Origin: Paraspadella gotoi
Lineage: Eukaryota > Chaetognatha
NCBI GenBank assembly: GCA_051294375.1
Contig: CM119268.1
Span: 2,276,232-2,340,231 of the forward strand
DNA: 64,000 nt
Reading direction: 5' to 3'
The notes under the pieces were generated by a model. The model ran no database searches, was not told the origin of the DNA, and worked only from the letters and a program-made list of their open reading frames with translations. Both the position numbers and the translations under genes were made by a program. Positions 13,853-26,287 of the stretch are shown one piece after another (within the stretch, counting starts at the first letter, position 1; each line of letters begins with the position of its first letter).

Positions 13853-14038
13853 GTCTTAACCTTATTTTCTTTTCTTTTCCTTTTTATCTTTTCTTTTCTT
13901 TTCTTTTCTTTTCTTTTCTTTTCTTTTTTTATCTTTTCTTTTCTTTTCTTTTCTTTTCTTTTCTTTTCTTTTCTTTTCTTTTCTTTTCTTTTCTTTTCTT
14001 TTCTTTTCTTTTCTTTTTTTTTCTTTTCTTTTCTTTCA
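13853..14038. repeat. (TTTTC)n microsatellite
   Basis: About 185 bp of TTTTC pentanucleotides with a few TTTTTATC interruptions. The phenylalanine-rich frame across it is an artefact. Confidence 0.95.
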
Positions 14039-14224
14039 TTTCCTATTTCTTGTTCCTTGGCCTCTCCTTACCTTCCTTTCTTTTTTATTTCTTTTTCTTT
14101 TTCTCATTTATTCCTTTCTTCTTCCTTTACATTTCTTCATTCTCATCTTCTTTCCTTATACATCTCAGTTTTTTCTTTATTCTGCTTAGCTTTTGATGAC
14201 TGACTGCCTCTTGTGGTCCAGACG

Positions 14225-14276
14225 GTCTCTCTCTCTCTCTCTCTCTCTNNNNNNNNNNNNNNNNNNNNNNNNNCTC

Positions 14277-14308
<32 letters not shown>

Positions 14309-14360
14309 CTCTCTTCTCTGTCTCTCTCTCTCTCATCTCTCTCTCTCTCTTCTCCCTCCT
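14225..14360. repeat. (TC)n tract containing a 25-N gap
   Basis: CT on both sides of Ns at 14,249-14,273. Shorter CT blocks follow at about 14,497-14,522 and 14,626-14,672. Confidence 0.9.
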
Positions 14361-14634
14361 CTTTCTCTCTTCCCCTCTGCTATCTTTTTATCTTCTCTCT
14401 CCCTCTTCCACTCCGTGGGTCTCGCCCCTGGATGACTAAAATAGATCTTATTCTCCTTAGCTAATGCATAAAATTCATTTTTTATTCCGACGCTCTGTCT
14501 CTCTCTCTCTCTCTCTCTTCTCTCCCCTCGCGACTCCGACGTGGGACTTTTATTTTCACCCTCTGAGGACTGATCGGAGCATAAAATTAGACCCAGCTGT
14601 CCTCTTCCTCTTGTCTGCTCTCTCTCTCTCTCTT

Positions 14635-14676
<42 letters not shown>

Positions 14677-14789
14677 ACTCCTACAGAAGAAGACAGGAGT
14701 CCCCAAATCGCTGACGGCAAAGTCGCAGACATCGAAAGACTAATTTCTCGAATATTCGTTGAAATCGCGTCAAAGATTTGCTTTCATTT

Positions 14790-15628
14790 CGGCCTTATTT
14801 TCCTAGAGTGTCTCATTTCATCTAAAATTAGTCATTAAATTAGCTTTTAGTTGCACCACGAGTACTCGCGGAGCAACTCTATATATCACTTTTTCGATCG
14901 GTCTGTCGGTCTGTCGGTCTGTCGGTCGGTCGGTCGGTCGGTCGGGTCGGTCGGTTACGTTAAAAATGCTCATAGGTTAAATAGGTTTTATTCATGACGG
15001 CCCGGAGGGGCTCATAACTCGCCTATAGGTCGTTGCTCATTTGTAAGACAGAAAAAAACCCTCAAATCTAAGGTACAGCTAAGCCCCGCCTCCAGGAAAA
15101 TCAATAAAACTATAAAGAATAAAAAGGAGGAATACCCGATGCAATTCCGATAAAGTTATAGTTTTGAATAATAAATTAACGCTACATATTAAGGTTAAAA
15201 TTAAACTCCGGGATTAGGGAAAACTTAAATTTGATATTCCAGTTCCTCATTTTAACTCAACACTACATCTTTTAAAACGTCAACTCTCTTGATTTTTCAG
15301 TATTTAATTCATAATTATACACAGCTGTATAATTAGACCATTGTGAGGTATTTAACGCGCGAACATCTTGTACATTTCTGGAGAGTCGGCAATATGACGG
15401 TTGATCAGGCGCGCAAGGACTCTAAGAGAAATCGGAGACCCCATGGGCTTCGAACTGGAGATGGAAATGAGATTACAGTTTCATGGCTGGATAGGGAAGA
15501 GGATGTCTACATTCAAGACGATTAGGTTACAGATGGATGTTAAGCAGAGGGGAAAGACGGCATGGGGATTTCTAATCGGAAAGAGAAAAAGGGGCGCTGG
15601 CGGTGGACAACATCAAAACAGATAAAAA
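14790..15628. repeat. direct duplication, copy 1 (partner at 16,912)
   Basis: Nearly identical to 16,912-17,729 from CGGCCTTATTTTCCTAGAG to ACAGATAAAA, offset 2,122 bp. Differences are mainly single-base insertions and deletions in short homopolymers. The copies include the family B head and an open frame of about 60 codons that is broken in copy 2, so I do not call it a gene. Confidence 0.85.
14849..15140 (+). mobile_element. family B repeat inside the direct duplication
   Basis: The palindromic head is at 14,849-14,878 (GTTGCACCACGAGTACTCGC..., one arm mutated), followed by TCGG repeats and the shared ACAGAAAAAAACC and CTATAAAGAATAAAA blocks. The right end diverges from the 10-kb copy after about 15,145. 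Confidence 0.55.
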
Positions 15629-15775
15629 CTAATAGACGACAACTACAACAATGATAACAACAACAACAAGCAAGAAGAAAAGCGGCATTAGAAGAAATAA
15701 CCTGAGTGGAGAAAAACAGCGGGAGACGAGATCGAGAATTTCATAGACCAAATATAAAGAAAATGTGTTGGCGGT

Positions 15776-15844
<69 letters not shown>

Positions 15845-15925
15845 GAAAAGTCACGCCAAGGACGTGATCGGAAATTAAAGATTCAGGTTCTATTTATTTT
15901 ATCTTATTTTAACTCTCTCTCTCTC

Positions 15926-15990
<65 letters not shown>

Positions 15991-15991
15991 C
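15776..15991. repeat. GA block and CT block facing each other
   Basis: GA at 15,776-15,842 and CT at 15,914-15,990 are separated by about 70 bp of ordinary sequence, so the segment can fold back on itself. Confidence 0.9.
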
Positions 15992-16004
15992 CCTTTGTCG
16001 CGGC

Positions 16005-16906
<902 letters not shown>

Positions 16907-16911
16907 CTTTC

Positions 16912-17729
16912 CGGCCTTATTTTCCTAGAGTGTCTCATTTCATCTAAAATTAGTCATTAAATTAGCTTTTAGTTGCACCACGAGTACTCGCGGAGCAACT
17001 CTATATATCACTTTTCGATCGGTCTGTCGGTCTGTCGGTCGGTCGGTCGGTCGGTCGGTCGGTTACGTTAAAAATGCTCATAGGTTAAATAGGTTTTATT
17101 CATTGGACGGCCCGGAGGGGCTCATAACTCGCCTATAGTCGGTTGCTCATTTGTTAAGACAGGAAAAAACCTCAAATCTAAGGTACAGCTAGCCCCGCCT
17201 CCAGGAAATCATAAAACTATAAAGAATAAAAGACGGAATACCGATGCAATTCCGATAAAGTTATAGTTTTGATAATAAATTAACGCTACATATTAAGGTT
17301 AAAATTAAACTCCGGGATTAGGGAACTTAAATTTGATATTCCAGTTTCCTCATTTTAACTCAACACTACATCTTTTAAAACGTCAACTCTCTTGATTTTT
17401 CAGTATTTAATTCATAATTATACACAGCTGTATAATTAGACCATTGTGAGGTATTTAACGCGACGAACATCTTGTACATTTCTGGAGAGTCCGGCATATG
17501 ACGGTTGATCAAGCGCGCAAGGACTCTAGAGAAATCGGGAGACCCCATGGGCTTCGAACTGGAGATGGAATGAGATTACAGTTTCATGGCAGATAGGGAA
17601 AGAGATGTCTACATTCACAGACGATTAGGTTACAGATGGATGTTAAGCAGAGGGGAAAAGACGGCATGGGGATTTCTAATCGGAAAGAGAAAAAGGTGGC
17701 GCTGGCGGTGACAACATCAAACAGATAAA
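16912..17729. repeat. direct duplication, copy 2 (partner at 14,790)
   Basis: Second copy of 14,790-15,628, abutting the end of the inverted arm at about 16,906. The abrupt switch between two duplicated modules suggests a misjoin or a rearranged haplotype. Confidence 0.85.
16971..17260 (+). mobile_element. family B repeat inside direct duplication copy 2
   Basis: The palindromic head is at 16,971-17,000, followed by TCGG repeats and the same body as at 14,849. Confidence 0.55.
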
Positions 17730-17744
17730 ATCTCTCTCTCTCCC

Positions 17745-17776
<32 letters not shown>

Positions 17777-17890
17777 ACTCTTTCTCTCCGGCAAACGGTC
17801 GCAGACGTCTTAAAAATCATTTACCGTCTCAGAGAGTAGGTCCATTTTTTGAAAAAGATTTATACCTCGCGGCCGGAATGAGAATTAAGA

Positions 17891-17925
<35 letters not shown>

Positions 17926-18183
17926 AGAGAGGAAGAGAGAGAGAGAAGAGGAGAGCGAGAGAGAGAGAGAGAGAGACGAGGAGACTCTTCTTTTTTGTTC
18001 AAAACTTGAAAGAGTGTTGTTACCCTGTTTAATGCGAACATTCCGCTTTCCTTGTCTCTCTCTCCCCAATATCACGAAAGATGAGAGAGAGAGAAGAGAA
18101 GGAGAGAGAGAGAGACAGAGAGAGAAGAGAGAGAGAGAAGAGAGAGAGAGAGAGAAGAGATGAGAGAGAGAGAGAAGAGAGAG

Positions 18184-18220
<37 letters not shown>
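17730..18220. repeat. CT and GA microsatellite blocks
   Basis: CT at 17,730-17,787, GA at 17,892-17,978 and GA at 18,080-18,220, all interrupted by single-base slips that break the dinucleotide phase. Confidence 0.9.
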
Positions 18221-18299
18221 TCTTAATGCGTTCGTCTCGATTGTAATCAACTCCGCGCCGAGGTTTCGCAGTCACAGCCACGCCCGCCCGGCGCTTCCT

Positions 18300-18368
18300 C
18301 AGGCGAACGTCGACATCGTCGTCGTCGTCGTCGTCGTCGTCGGTCGCCGTCTTCGTCGTCGTCGCGTC
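18300..18368. repeat. (GTC)n triplet tract
   Basis: GTC/CGT triplets in an otherwise ordinary GC-richer patch at 18,240-18,370. Confidence 0.8.
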
Positions 18369-18540
18369 GTCTCCAATTTTCTATCTTCCCTTCGTTTCCA
18401 CTTTAAAAAAAAAAAAAAATTAGTCTTGTTTATTTTCAAATTGCTTTGAGAGGAAGGAAGAGAAGCGTCGCCCGAATTCCCCATAATTTTTTCCGCGGTC
18501 AATTAAACTCGCTCACGCAGAACCGGCGCGCATATTTTCA

Positions 18541-18542
<2 letters not shown>

Positions 18543-18629
<87 letters not shown>

Positions 18630-18759
18630 ATGAAAAAAAGCGATCGATCCGAAAAAAACTTTTTTATGCAAAATTAGCCCCCGAGGGATCATTTACCATT
18701 TTTACGGAGCGCGTGAGCTCCCGTTTCTCCCCGATCTTCTCTGCTCTCTCATCTCTCTC

Positions 18760-18857
<98 letters not shown>

Positions 18858-18866
18858 TCTCTCTCC
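18543..18866. repeat. GA block (18,543-18,630) and CT block (18,740-18,866)
   Basis: Two oppositely oriented dinucleotide blocks about 110 bp apart. Confidence 0.9.
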
Positions 18867-19444
18867 ACCAGCTGACAATCACTCGGCAACATTCTACTTT
18901 AACTTTCTCCCACTAACGCCCCTATTATTTCACGTCCAGCCTCCTATCACCCAGCTATCGATACCAGCCTCAATCTGTATTTGTCATCTTCCAATTTTTA
19001 CGTGCATGATTTATACGAAAACTCCTCGCCTTACATCTTACTACTTGACTCAGGCTTTCAACAAAACATCTGTATTCTGTACTGACGGTTCCACGATACT
19101 CTATATTTTTTATTCAGATTTCGCCATTGTCTGTTTGTATTCGATCATACATTTTATCTTAACTTCGCTCAATATCTTCTTTCTCCTCTCTTCTCCTCAT
19201 CTGTCTCTCTCGCTCTTCTCTCCTCCTCCTCTCTCTCTCTCTCCTCTCCTCTTTCTCGCACCCACCCGCCCCCAAAACAATCAATATACTTGCTAACTCT
19301 CTCCCGTACATCTTTCTCTTTGTTCAATACCTCAAACCAAAACAAAAAATATATTCTCTTTGTTTATTTATCGTCTTATACATTGTATCTCTCCTGACAC
19401 ATTTTAAACGTCATATTACCGCAAAATAAACCTTTTCTATTTGT
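18867..19444. other. no gene seen
   Basis: Ordinary-complexity, pyrimidine-rich plus strand with a CT patch at 19,200-19,255. There is a 96-codon open frame at 19,006-19,296 with no recognisable similarity. Confidence 0.4.
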
Positions 19445-19741
19445 AAAGAAATAAGAGACGACGGAAAAGAAGGAAATATAAAACTTAACCTTTTTTTTCG
19501 TTGTATTGTATTTCTTGAATACTTCCCCCTTTCCCATCTTCTCTCCCCCCCCCCACTTATACCCCTCAAATCTGCTACACCCCTCTCCCCCCCCGAAAAA
19601 AGAGGGCCGTTCATTTTTATTGCTTCCCCACAGTTTCTGGTTCCAAATCGTTACATTAAGTTTTATAGTCGTTTCCCTTTTGATAGAGTTTTAGCTTCCA
19701 TTCAGTTCCATCGCCAGAGGAAGACACTTAAAATGGCGGTC

Positions 19742-19795
<54 letters not shown>

Positions 19796-20364
19796 GAGAA
19801 GAGAGGAGGAGAGAGAGAGAGGGAGAGAGAGAGAGAGATTCCTCCAGGAGGCAGAAAACTCTGCTCTTTTGTTGCAAACATCTGGAGTGTTTTGGCGACG
19901 AGAAAACTTTTCTTTAGGGATTTTTTTTTTCTTTTTCCCTAAAACAGAACACAAAAATCTACTTTGAGCGCGTCTCTGCTTCCCAGATAATCTTGGTAGG
20001 AACTCCTAAACAATCTTCTCATTAAATTCCCTAATTCAATCTTCCCTTACTCAGTCGCTCTAAACTTTACCCCAAGAAAATTAACCTCGCGAATCAAAAA
20101 TTTCCATCAATTTAACCAATAATAAACCAATAAACCTCGACACTTACTAGTCTCCTCATGCACATCCCAGTCAGTCCTGACCCCACCCCGCCGACCTTAC
20201 CAGCCCCTCACCCCACCAACCCCAGCACCGCAGCACACACTCTTCAACGCCCCGACGAGACTGCGTCGCGCCAAATGGTCGCTCGTTCCGCTTGGAGACT
20301 AAAAGCCTTCGAGTTTCGCCCATAAACTTTAATTCACCATCGATGCCATAGATCTCCTTCTCTT
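19445..20364 (-). repeat. inverted duplication, right arm (partner 16,005-16,906)
   Basis: Reverse complement of the left arm, including the C-run, the GA tract (19,743-19,840), the CTCCAGGAGGC-containing segment and the CCATCGATGCCAT block. It ends at the 557-N gap. Confidence 0.85.
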
Positions 20365-20921
20365 NNNNNNNNNNNNNNNNNNNNNNNNNNNNNNNNNNNN
20401 NNNNNNNNNNNNNNNNNNNNNNNNNNNNNNNNNNNNNNNNNNNNNNNNNNNNNNNNNNNNNNNNNNNNNNNNNNNNNNNNNNNNNNNNNNNNNNNNNNNN
20501 NNNNNNNNNNNNNNNNNNNNNNNNNNNNNNNNNNNNNNNNNNNNNNNNNNNNNNNNNNNNNNNNNNNNNNNNNNNNNNNNNNNNNNNNNNNNNNNNNNNN
20601 NNNNNNNNNNNNNNNNNNNNNNNNNNNNNNNNNNNNNNNNNNNNNNNNNNNNNNNNNNNNNNNNNNNNNNNNNNNNNNNNNNNNNNNNNNNNNNNNNNNN
20701 NNNNNNNNNNNNNNNNNNNNNNNNNNNNNNNNNNNNNNNNNNNNNNNNNNNNNNNNNNNNNNNNNNNNNNNNNNNNNNNNNNNNNNNNNNNNNNNNNNNN
20801 NNNNNNNNNNNNNNNNNNNNNNNNNNNNNNNNNNNNNNNNNNNNNNNNNNNNNNNNNNNNNNNNNNNNNNNNNNNNNNNNNNNNNNNNNNNNNNNNNNNN
20901 NNNNNNNNNNNNNNNNNNNNN
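20365..20921. other. assembly gap, 557 N
   Basis: Run of N followed directly by GA repeats (20,922-20,955). Confidence 1.
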
Positions 20922-20958
<37 letters not shown>

Positions 20959-21291
20959 TAGGGAGAGAGGGACGTGTAATGGAATATTCGTGTCTACTGC
21001 TTTCGCAAAATCTCCTAATGAGTTTTGAAGCGCGGGATGGGTTCGACGGGGTTGACTGCGTGGGAAGGAGGGAAACGCGCAGCGGGATGAGGTCGGGTGA
21101 GTAAAGATGAGAGGAGGTTATGATAGAAAAGGTAAGTAAAATAAGTAAAAGGGAAGAGATGTGTATTTGATACAACAAAAATGGGATGAAGACCTATGAG
21201 CTGAAAAATGCAATGACTGTGAGGATAATAAGATGAGGAAAAGCGAGGTTATTTCGTGAGGGTGAAAATAGAAAAGAGAAAAAGAACGGTT

Positions 21292-21654
21292 CATCCAATG
21301 TGTTGCGCTTCAGTGACATAACATGATGCGACACGATATGACTACATGACTACAATAACTTTCTTAGCTTGTGCATTTATGACACGCACTGCATCGGAAT
21401 TTCGTCTTATATTCTTTATAGTTTTAGAATTTTCTGAAGGCGGCGCTTGCAGTCCCTTAAATTTGAAGTTTTTTTCTATCTTAACAAATGAACAAGCAAC
21501 TAATGGCAAAGGTTCCTGCGACCAAATTATGTCTATTTTTAATGTAAGTGGGGCAGACCGACGAACATAAATACCGACCGACAGACGGACCGAGTGACAG
21601 ACCGACCGAAAAGTGACTTGTAGAGTTGCCCCGCGAGTACTCGCGGCGCAACTA
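21292..21654 (-). mobile_element. complete family B MITE-like repeat
   Basis: On the minus strand it starts with the best palindrome of the set (21,624-21,653: AGTTGCNCCGCGAGTACTCG and its mirror), then a GGTC tetranucleotide tract and the shared body, and ends near TGTGTTGCGCTTC at 21,300. Length is about 360 bp, close to the 10-kb copy. Confidence 0.65.
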
Positions 21655-22078
21655 AAAAGAAAGAAAGAGGAAAAATGATTTGCGGTGAAGCGGAAAATGA
21701 CGTGGGGTAAAGAGATGGTAAATGATGCGATATCGAAAAAAAGGAATGGTAAATGATGTGGTAACTGGTGATGGTAAATGATGTGGTATAGAGAGATCGG
21801 GAATTAGGGCGTCATCAGGGAAAGTTTTAAGAGAGAAAATGAGAGAGAAAATTAAACGGAAAATTAAAAAAAAAAAAAAAATGAAATGAGGAGAGAATTG
21901 AAAAATAAATTGAAATGAAGCAGAAAATTAAACGAAAAAAAATGAAGATGATCACGTGACCACGCTACCATTCGTCGCTCAAGTTGCCTTTAGATACATT
22001 TGCTATTAATATTTAAATTCTTTTGAAATGCTTCTATAAATGGCGGGAAAGGCCGAACGATGAGAGCGAGAGAAAGAG

Positions 22079-22079
<1 letters not shown>

Positions 22080-22114
<35 letters not shown>
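22080..22114. repeat. short (GA)n microsatellite
   Basis: About 35 bp of GA. The sequence from 21,655 to 22,079 is purine-rich with GATGTGGTA-like units and one TCACGTGA at 21,952-21,959; no gene seen. Confidence 0.9.
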
Positions 22115-22118
<4 letters not shown>

Positions 22119-22299
22119 TAATCGAGCCCCATCAGCCATGCGACTGATTACATCGATTCTCAGGAGAAATAAATTGTGACGAGAAGAAAAAAATATGCGA
22201 ATAATTCGAATCTCGGGATAATTAATTATTTATACATAAATGTAATTGATTATAAATCATGAATGTGATTAAGAAGTCGTCAGAGTCCTGATTTTGGAT

Positions 22300-23660
22300 T
22301 TCGAAGACGACGACGACGATAACGACGACGAAAAAGACGACGACGACGAATACGACGACGAAGAATGTGACAACGACGACGACGACTTTGTGAATTAATT
22401 TCGGGTTTGATCCTTTGAACCGCTCGCGATACCACCAGAATTGCCATCAAAATTTCATTCGTGGTGACATTAGCTTTCCAAGTGAAGTTGCCATTGCTAA
22501 CGTCGACGGTTCCATCTAGATTGCAATCGTTTGCGTGTTCCATCAGAACTGCAGAACGGCGCCATCGGTTCTGCCATCGCCGGCGCCGTAAGCATCGCTC
22601 TGAAATGAGCGGTTCCATCAGCCCCAGCAGCGACGGCGCCAGCAACTTTGCCATCAGTTAATTAGAAAAAAAGTTCGGCTTTTTTTTCCCGACGAAAACG
22701 CCACTTAATATATTCTTGACTTGAGTGGGTAGGAGGGAGGATGATGGAGCCGTGCCTTACTCCGACCGCCTCACCCGAAGACAAAGACGACGACGGCGAC
22801 GACGACGAGATGAAGACGACGACGACGACGACGACGACGAAGGCCACGGAGACATAAAATAAGACAAAAACAAAACGAAAGCAGTGACGAAGGCAGGCAA
22901 TTTTAAAAATAATGTCTCTTGATGGCATCACCAACAACAACAACAACAACAACGACAACGAAAGGGCGAGGTCGAAAACAAAGACGACGACGACGACGAC
23001 GACGACGAACGACGAACGACGAACGACGAACGAAACGAGGGTAGGAGAGACTCTACTCCCTTCGCCACCGCGGGGTTTTTTTTTTTTTTTTTTTGAAAAG
23101 GGGCTTTGAAGGACATGGGAAAAGACATACTGTTCATGAATTTCAAAACAGCCCGCGAAAAAAAAAGAAAAGAGAGAGAGAGAAAAGGGAGGAAGAAATG
23201 AGGGAGAGGCGGGGAATAGAAAGGAAAGAAGGAAAGAGAGGAAGAGATAAAAAAAGGGAAAGTAAAAATGGAAAAGGGAAAAAAGAAAAAAAGTGAAAAA
23301 AGAAAAGAAAAAAAGGGAAAATTGAAAAAGGAAAAAAGGGAAAAGTGAAAAAGGAAAGAAAAAATGGAAAGGGAAAAGTAAAGGAAAGGGAAAAAAAGGA
23401 AAGGGAAAAGGAAAAAGGAAGAAAAGGGAAAAGTGAAAAAGGAAAAGGAAGAAAAGGGAAAAGTGAAAAAGGAAAAGAAAAAAAATGGAAAAGTGAAAAA
23501 GGAAAAGTGAAAAAAAGGGAAAAGAGAAAAAGGAAAATGAAAAAAAGGGAAAAGTGAAAAAGGAAAAGTGAAAAAAAGGGAAAAGAGAAAAAGGAAAAGG
23601 AAAAAAAGGGAAAAGAGAAAAAGAAAAAAGGAAAAAAAGGGAAAAGAGAAAAAGGAAAAG
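22300..23660. repeat. GAC/CAA triplet tracts and GGAAAA purine-rich repeat
   Basis: GAC triplets at 22,300-22,385, 22,790-22,845 and 22,980-23,035, and CAA/AAC triplets at 22,931-22,960. From 23,155 to 23,660 runs a degenerate AAAAAGGGAAAAGTG array about 12-20 bp per unit. The 400-codon phenylalanine-rich frame on the minus strand is the translation of that array. Confidence 0.8.
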
Positions 23661-23904
23661 GATGATGACCTCGTAAAAGAAAACGAAGGCGCGAACGTAA
23701 AATAAAAAGGAAGAAAAAGTTGCGACGACGGTGATAAATAAAGAGGGTGGGGAAAAGAAAAGTTGAGTAAAAGAAAAGTTTAGCAATAGAGAGGCGGAAG
23801 GAAAAAGAAGAGATGAGAGAGTAATGAAGTATTGTGGCTCGAAACAAATTAGGGAAGAGAACATATTTAGATAAATAAATTTTCATGTGGTATTATGATA
23901 AACA

Positions 23905-23985
23905 GACATGAATATAGATAAATAGATATATAGATACATAGATAGATAGATATATAGAAATATATATAGATAGATAGATAGATTT
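23905..23985. repeat. (GATA)n-like microsatellite
   Basis: ATAGATAGATAGATATATAG units. The region 23,990-24,340 beyond it shows no gene. Confidence 0.8.
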
Positions 23986-24339
23986 AACCGAATTTGAATG
24001 GCGTTGCTCATCACTGGATGACAAACCTGTGATGATAAAAAAAAACACATTAAATAATGAAAAGACTTGCGATGACAGAAAAAGCCATAAAAATGGCATC
24101 GATTGAGATAAAAAAATTCGGGGATAAAAGAGACATAAACTGAGACGCAGATCCACCCTTAAAAAGACAGCGACGACGTCAAAATGAGTAAAAGAAGAAA
24201 AAAACTATTTTAAGGGAAAGAAAGAGTAAAATGCGGAGCGGGTCGTCAATGGAGTTTTGGAGCTTGGAAAAACCGCCAATTCATATTGTGAACATCGTCT
24301 ATCACAAAAAACAAAACAAAAACCAAAACAAAAAAAAAA

Positions 24340-24542
24340 CAGTTTTTTCCCTCAATTCACCCACTGTTTTAAGAATATATATATATTAACTATGCCGTTC
24401 CATTTATTGATATGTCAAACCATTTCTACGTAATTTACATTCCTTAATCTTTAACACTACTACTTTAAAATTTTATCTTTTTACCTTAATCCTAAACCGT
24501 AACCTAATTCTAAAAACCTTTGCGTTTTTGAAAAATAAGGCC
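24340..24542. mobile_element. family A MITE-like repeat, short copy
   Basis: The right end GCGTTTTTGAAAAATAAGGCC matches the family A terminus, and the interior has the CCTTAATC/CCTAAACC/CCTAATTC units. The left terminus is not clearly preserved, so the copy seems truncated. Confidence 0.4.
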
Positions 24543-24711
24543 AATCGACAATATCCGACTTGACCCCGCCCTTACAAACGCGATTCTTTACAAGCCGTTC
24601 TTACGAGAAGGAAGGTCAACCAAAATCTTCATTCACTTCCAAAAACTTCGTTCGACTACGATCCTATTTTTCCGAAATAGCGTTATTACCAATTTCGAAG
24701 GGAAACTGCAA

Positions 24712-24765
24712 TGCGCCGGGCAGGGATCGAACCTGTGACGATAAGGGCAACGCGAAGTATAACGG
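24712..24765 (-). repeat. tRNA-like 3' half (B box GGTTCGATCC)
   Basis: The minus strand reads ACAGGTTCGATCCCTGC, a T-arm with a TTCGATC loop and four paired stem positions, followed by CCGGCGCA as a possible acceptor strand. No complementary 5' acceptor strand is found upstream, so this is a tRNA fragment or SINE head, not an intact tRNA. Confidence 0.35.
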
Positions 24766-25089
24766 AATATGGCCATAAAGCGGAGGCGAAACGGGGAGTG
24801 GCGACGGAGTGGTGACGGAGTGGTAAAGGAGTGGCTAAGAGGTGGCGAGAATATGAAAGTATTAACCCTCGCATGACCCTCGAAGCCTGAAGTGTAAAGA
24901 AAGTGGAAACCAGCTCGCTCATAAAGTTCTCTCTCTCTCTCAATCTCTTCTCTCTCTCTATACTCTTCGTCTCTCCTCTCTCTGCTCATCTCTCTCTCCA
25001 TCTAATCTCATCTCTTCGTCTCTCTCTTGGAAGCGTTGGCTTGATTGTGAAAGAAAAAGCGGAACAACGTCTTCCGTCGTAAAAGGAGG

Positions 25090-25140
25090 CGGCGGCGGCT
25101 GCGACGGTTGCGGCTGCGGCTGCGGCTGCGGCTGCCGTAA
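25090..25140. repeat. (GGCTGC)n / GGC triplet tract
   Basis: GGCGGC followed by GGCTGC hexanucleotides. The poly-alanine frame here comes from the repeat. Confidence 0.75.
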
Positions 25141-25206
25141 AAAAAAAGAAAAACCGCGATGCCTCTAAAAGTCTTTGTTGTTGTTGTTTTCCTTTTTTCA
25201 TTATAT

Positions 25207-25268
25207 ATGATATGATATGATATGATATGATATGATATGATATGATATGATATGATATGATATGATAT
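25207..25268. repeat. (TATGA)n microsatellite
   Basis: About 12 perfect TATGA pentanucleotides. Confidence 0.95.
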
Positions 25269-25596
25269 GTGAAAACAAAATAATTGTGAGATAAAGAAAG
25301 AGGAAGGCACTTTTAATGAAGTGAAATGTGCTGATTTGCTGTGAAACTTACTTTTAAACTCATTTTATTTGTTTACTGTATATATTTTTAGGAATCACCA
25401 ATCCAACGACCCGATAGGAATCCGAATCCAACCTTTTCCAAATAGAGATAACTCAAATCAAAACCACTAAACCATTTAAGACACGAGGCAGTAAAATGGA
25501 GAAGATGCCGTAAATATTTTGGGGAAAAGAAAAAGTATAAAAGCAGAAACGACTTTTTTTATTTGGGTTTATTTGGCAAGGGGTGAAAGCAGGGAT

Positions 25597-25600
<4 letters not shown>

Positions 25601-25650
<50 letters not shown>
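25601..25650. repeat. (GA)n microsatellite
   Basis: 50 bp of GA. The flanks 25,269-25,600 and 25,651-26,180 hold no recognisable gene. Confidence 0.95.
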
Positions 25651-25654
<4 letters not shown>

Positions 25655-26178
25655 CTTTTTCATCACCGATGGAGGTGTTGATTAGGAATCACAATCTATC
25701 ACGGCACAAGTGACTCATCACAACATCTCCCACAATTTTACTTCGAATTGAAAGTGGAATCGAAAGAGATAAAAATCAAAATCATTAATTGTCCAAATAT
25801 TCTTTATCTCGTAGAATTTCTCAGCTCCGAAAGACGAGCAAAGTTAAGATTTAAAACTAAGTAAAACTTAAGCTTGCCGTCTCAGAAATTCTTGGCGGAT
25901 GCTACCGTTTCAGTTTTGAATTAGAAATCTATCATTTATATGTACTGTAAAAAAAATGAACCAACAAAAAGATCAAGCCTCGTTTTCAAATTTTGGCGCG
26001 AGAATGCCAACTCCGACTCTTCATGCGATTAACTGAATTCTTTTAACTTTCATCGTTCCCTTCGAAAAAAAAGAAGAATAAAATGATAAAAATAAAATAA
26101 AATTAAAAATTAAAAAAAAAAAATCTCCCCGAAGCCGATTATGCATATGGGGGCGAAGAAGAATCGCGAAGGGCGCAG

Positions 26179-26287
<109 letters not shown>

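Noticed and set aside
15343-15525. 60-codon frame in the 14.8-15.6-kb duplication
   Set aside because: It is broken in the second copy and has no recognisable similarity. It lies next to a MITE-like repeat.
22662-23864. 400-codon Phe/Ser-rich minus-strand frame
   Set aside because: It follows from the AAAAAGGGAAAAGTG purine array. A second frame is equally open, and nothing resembles a domain.
24560-24778. 72-codon plus-strand frame containing GRDRTCD
   Set aside because: This peptide is a common artefact of translating the antisense of a tRNA B box.
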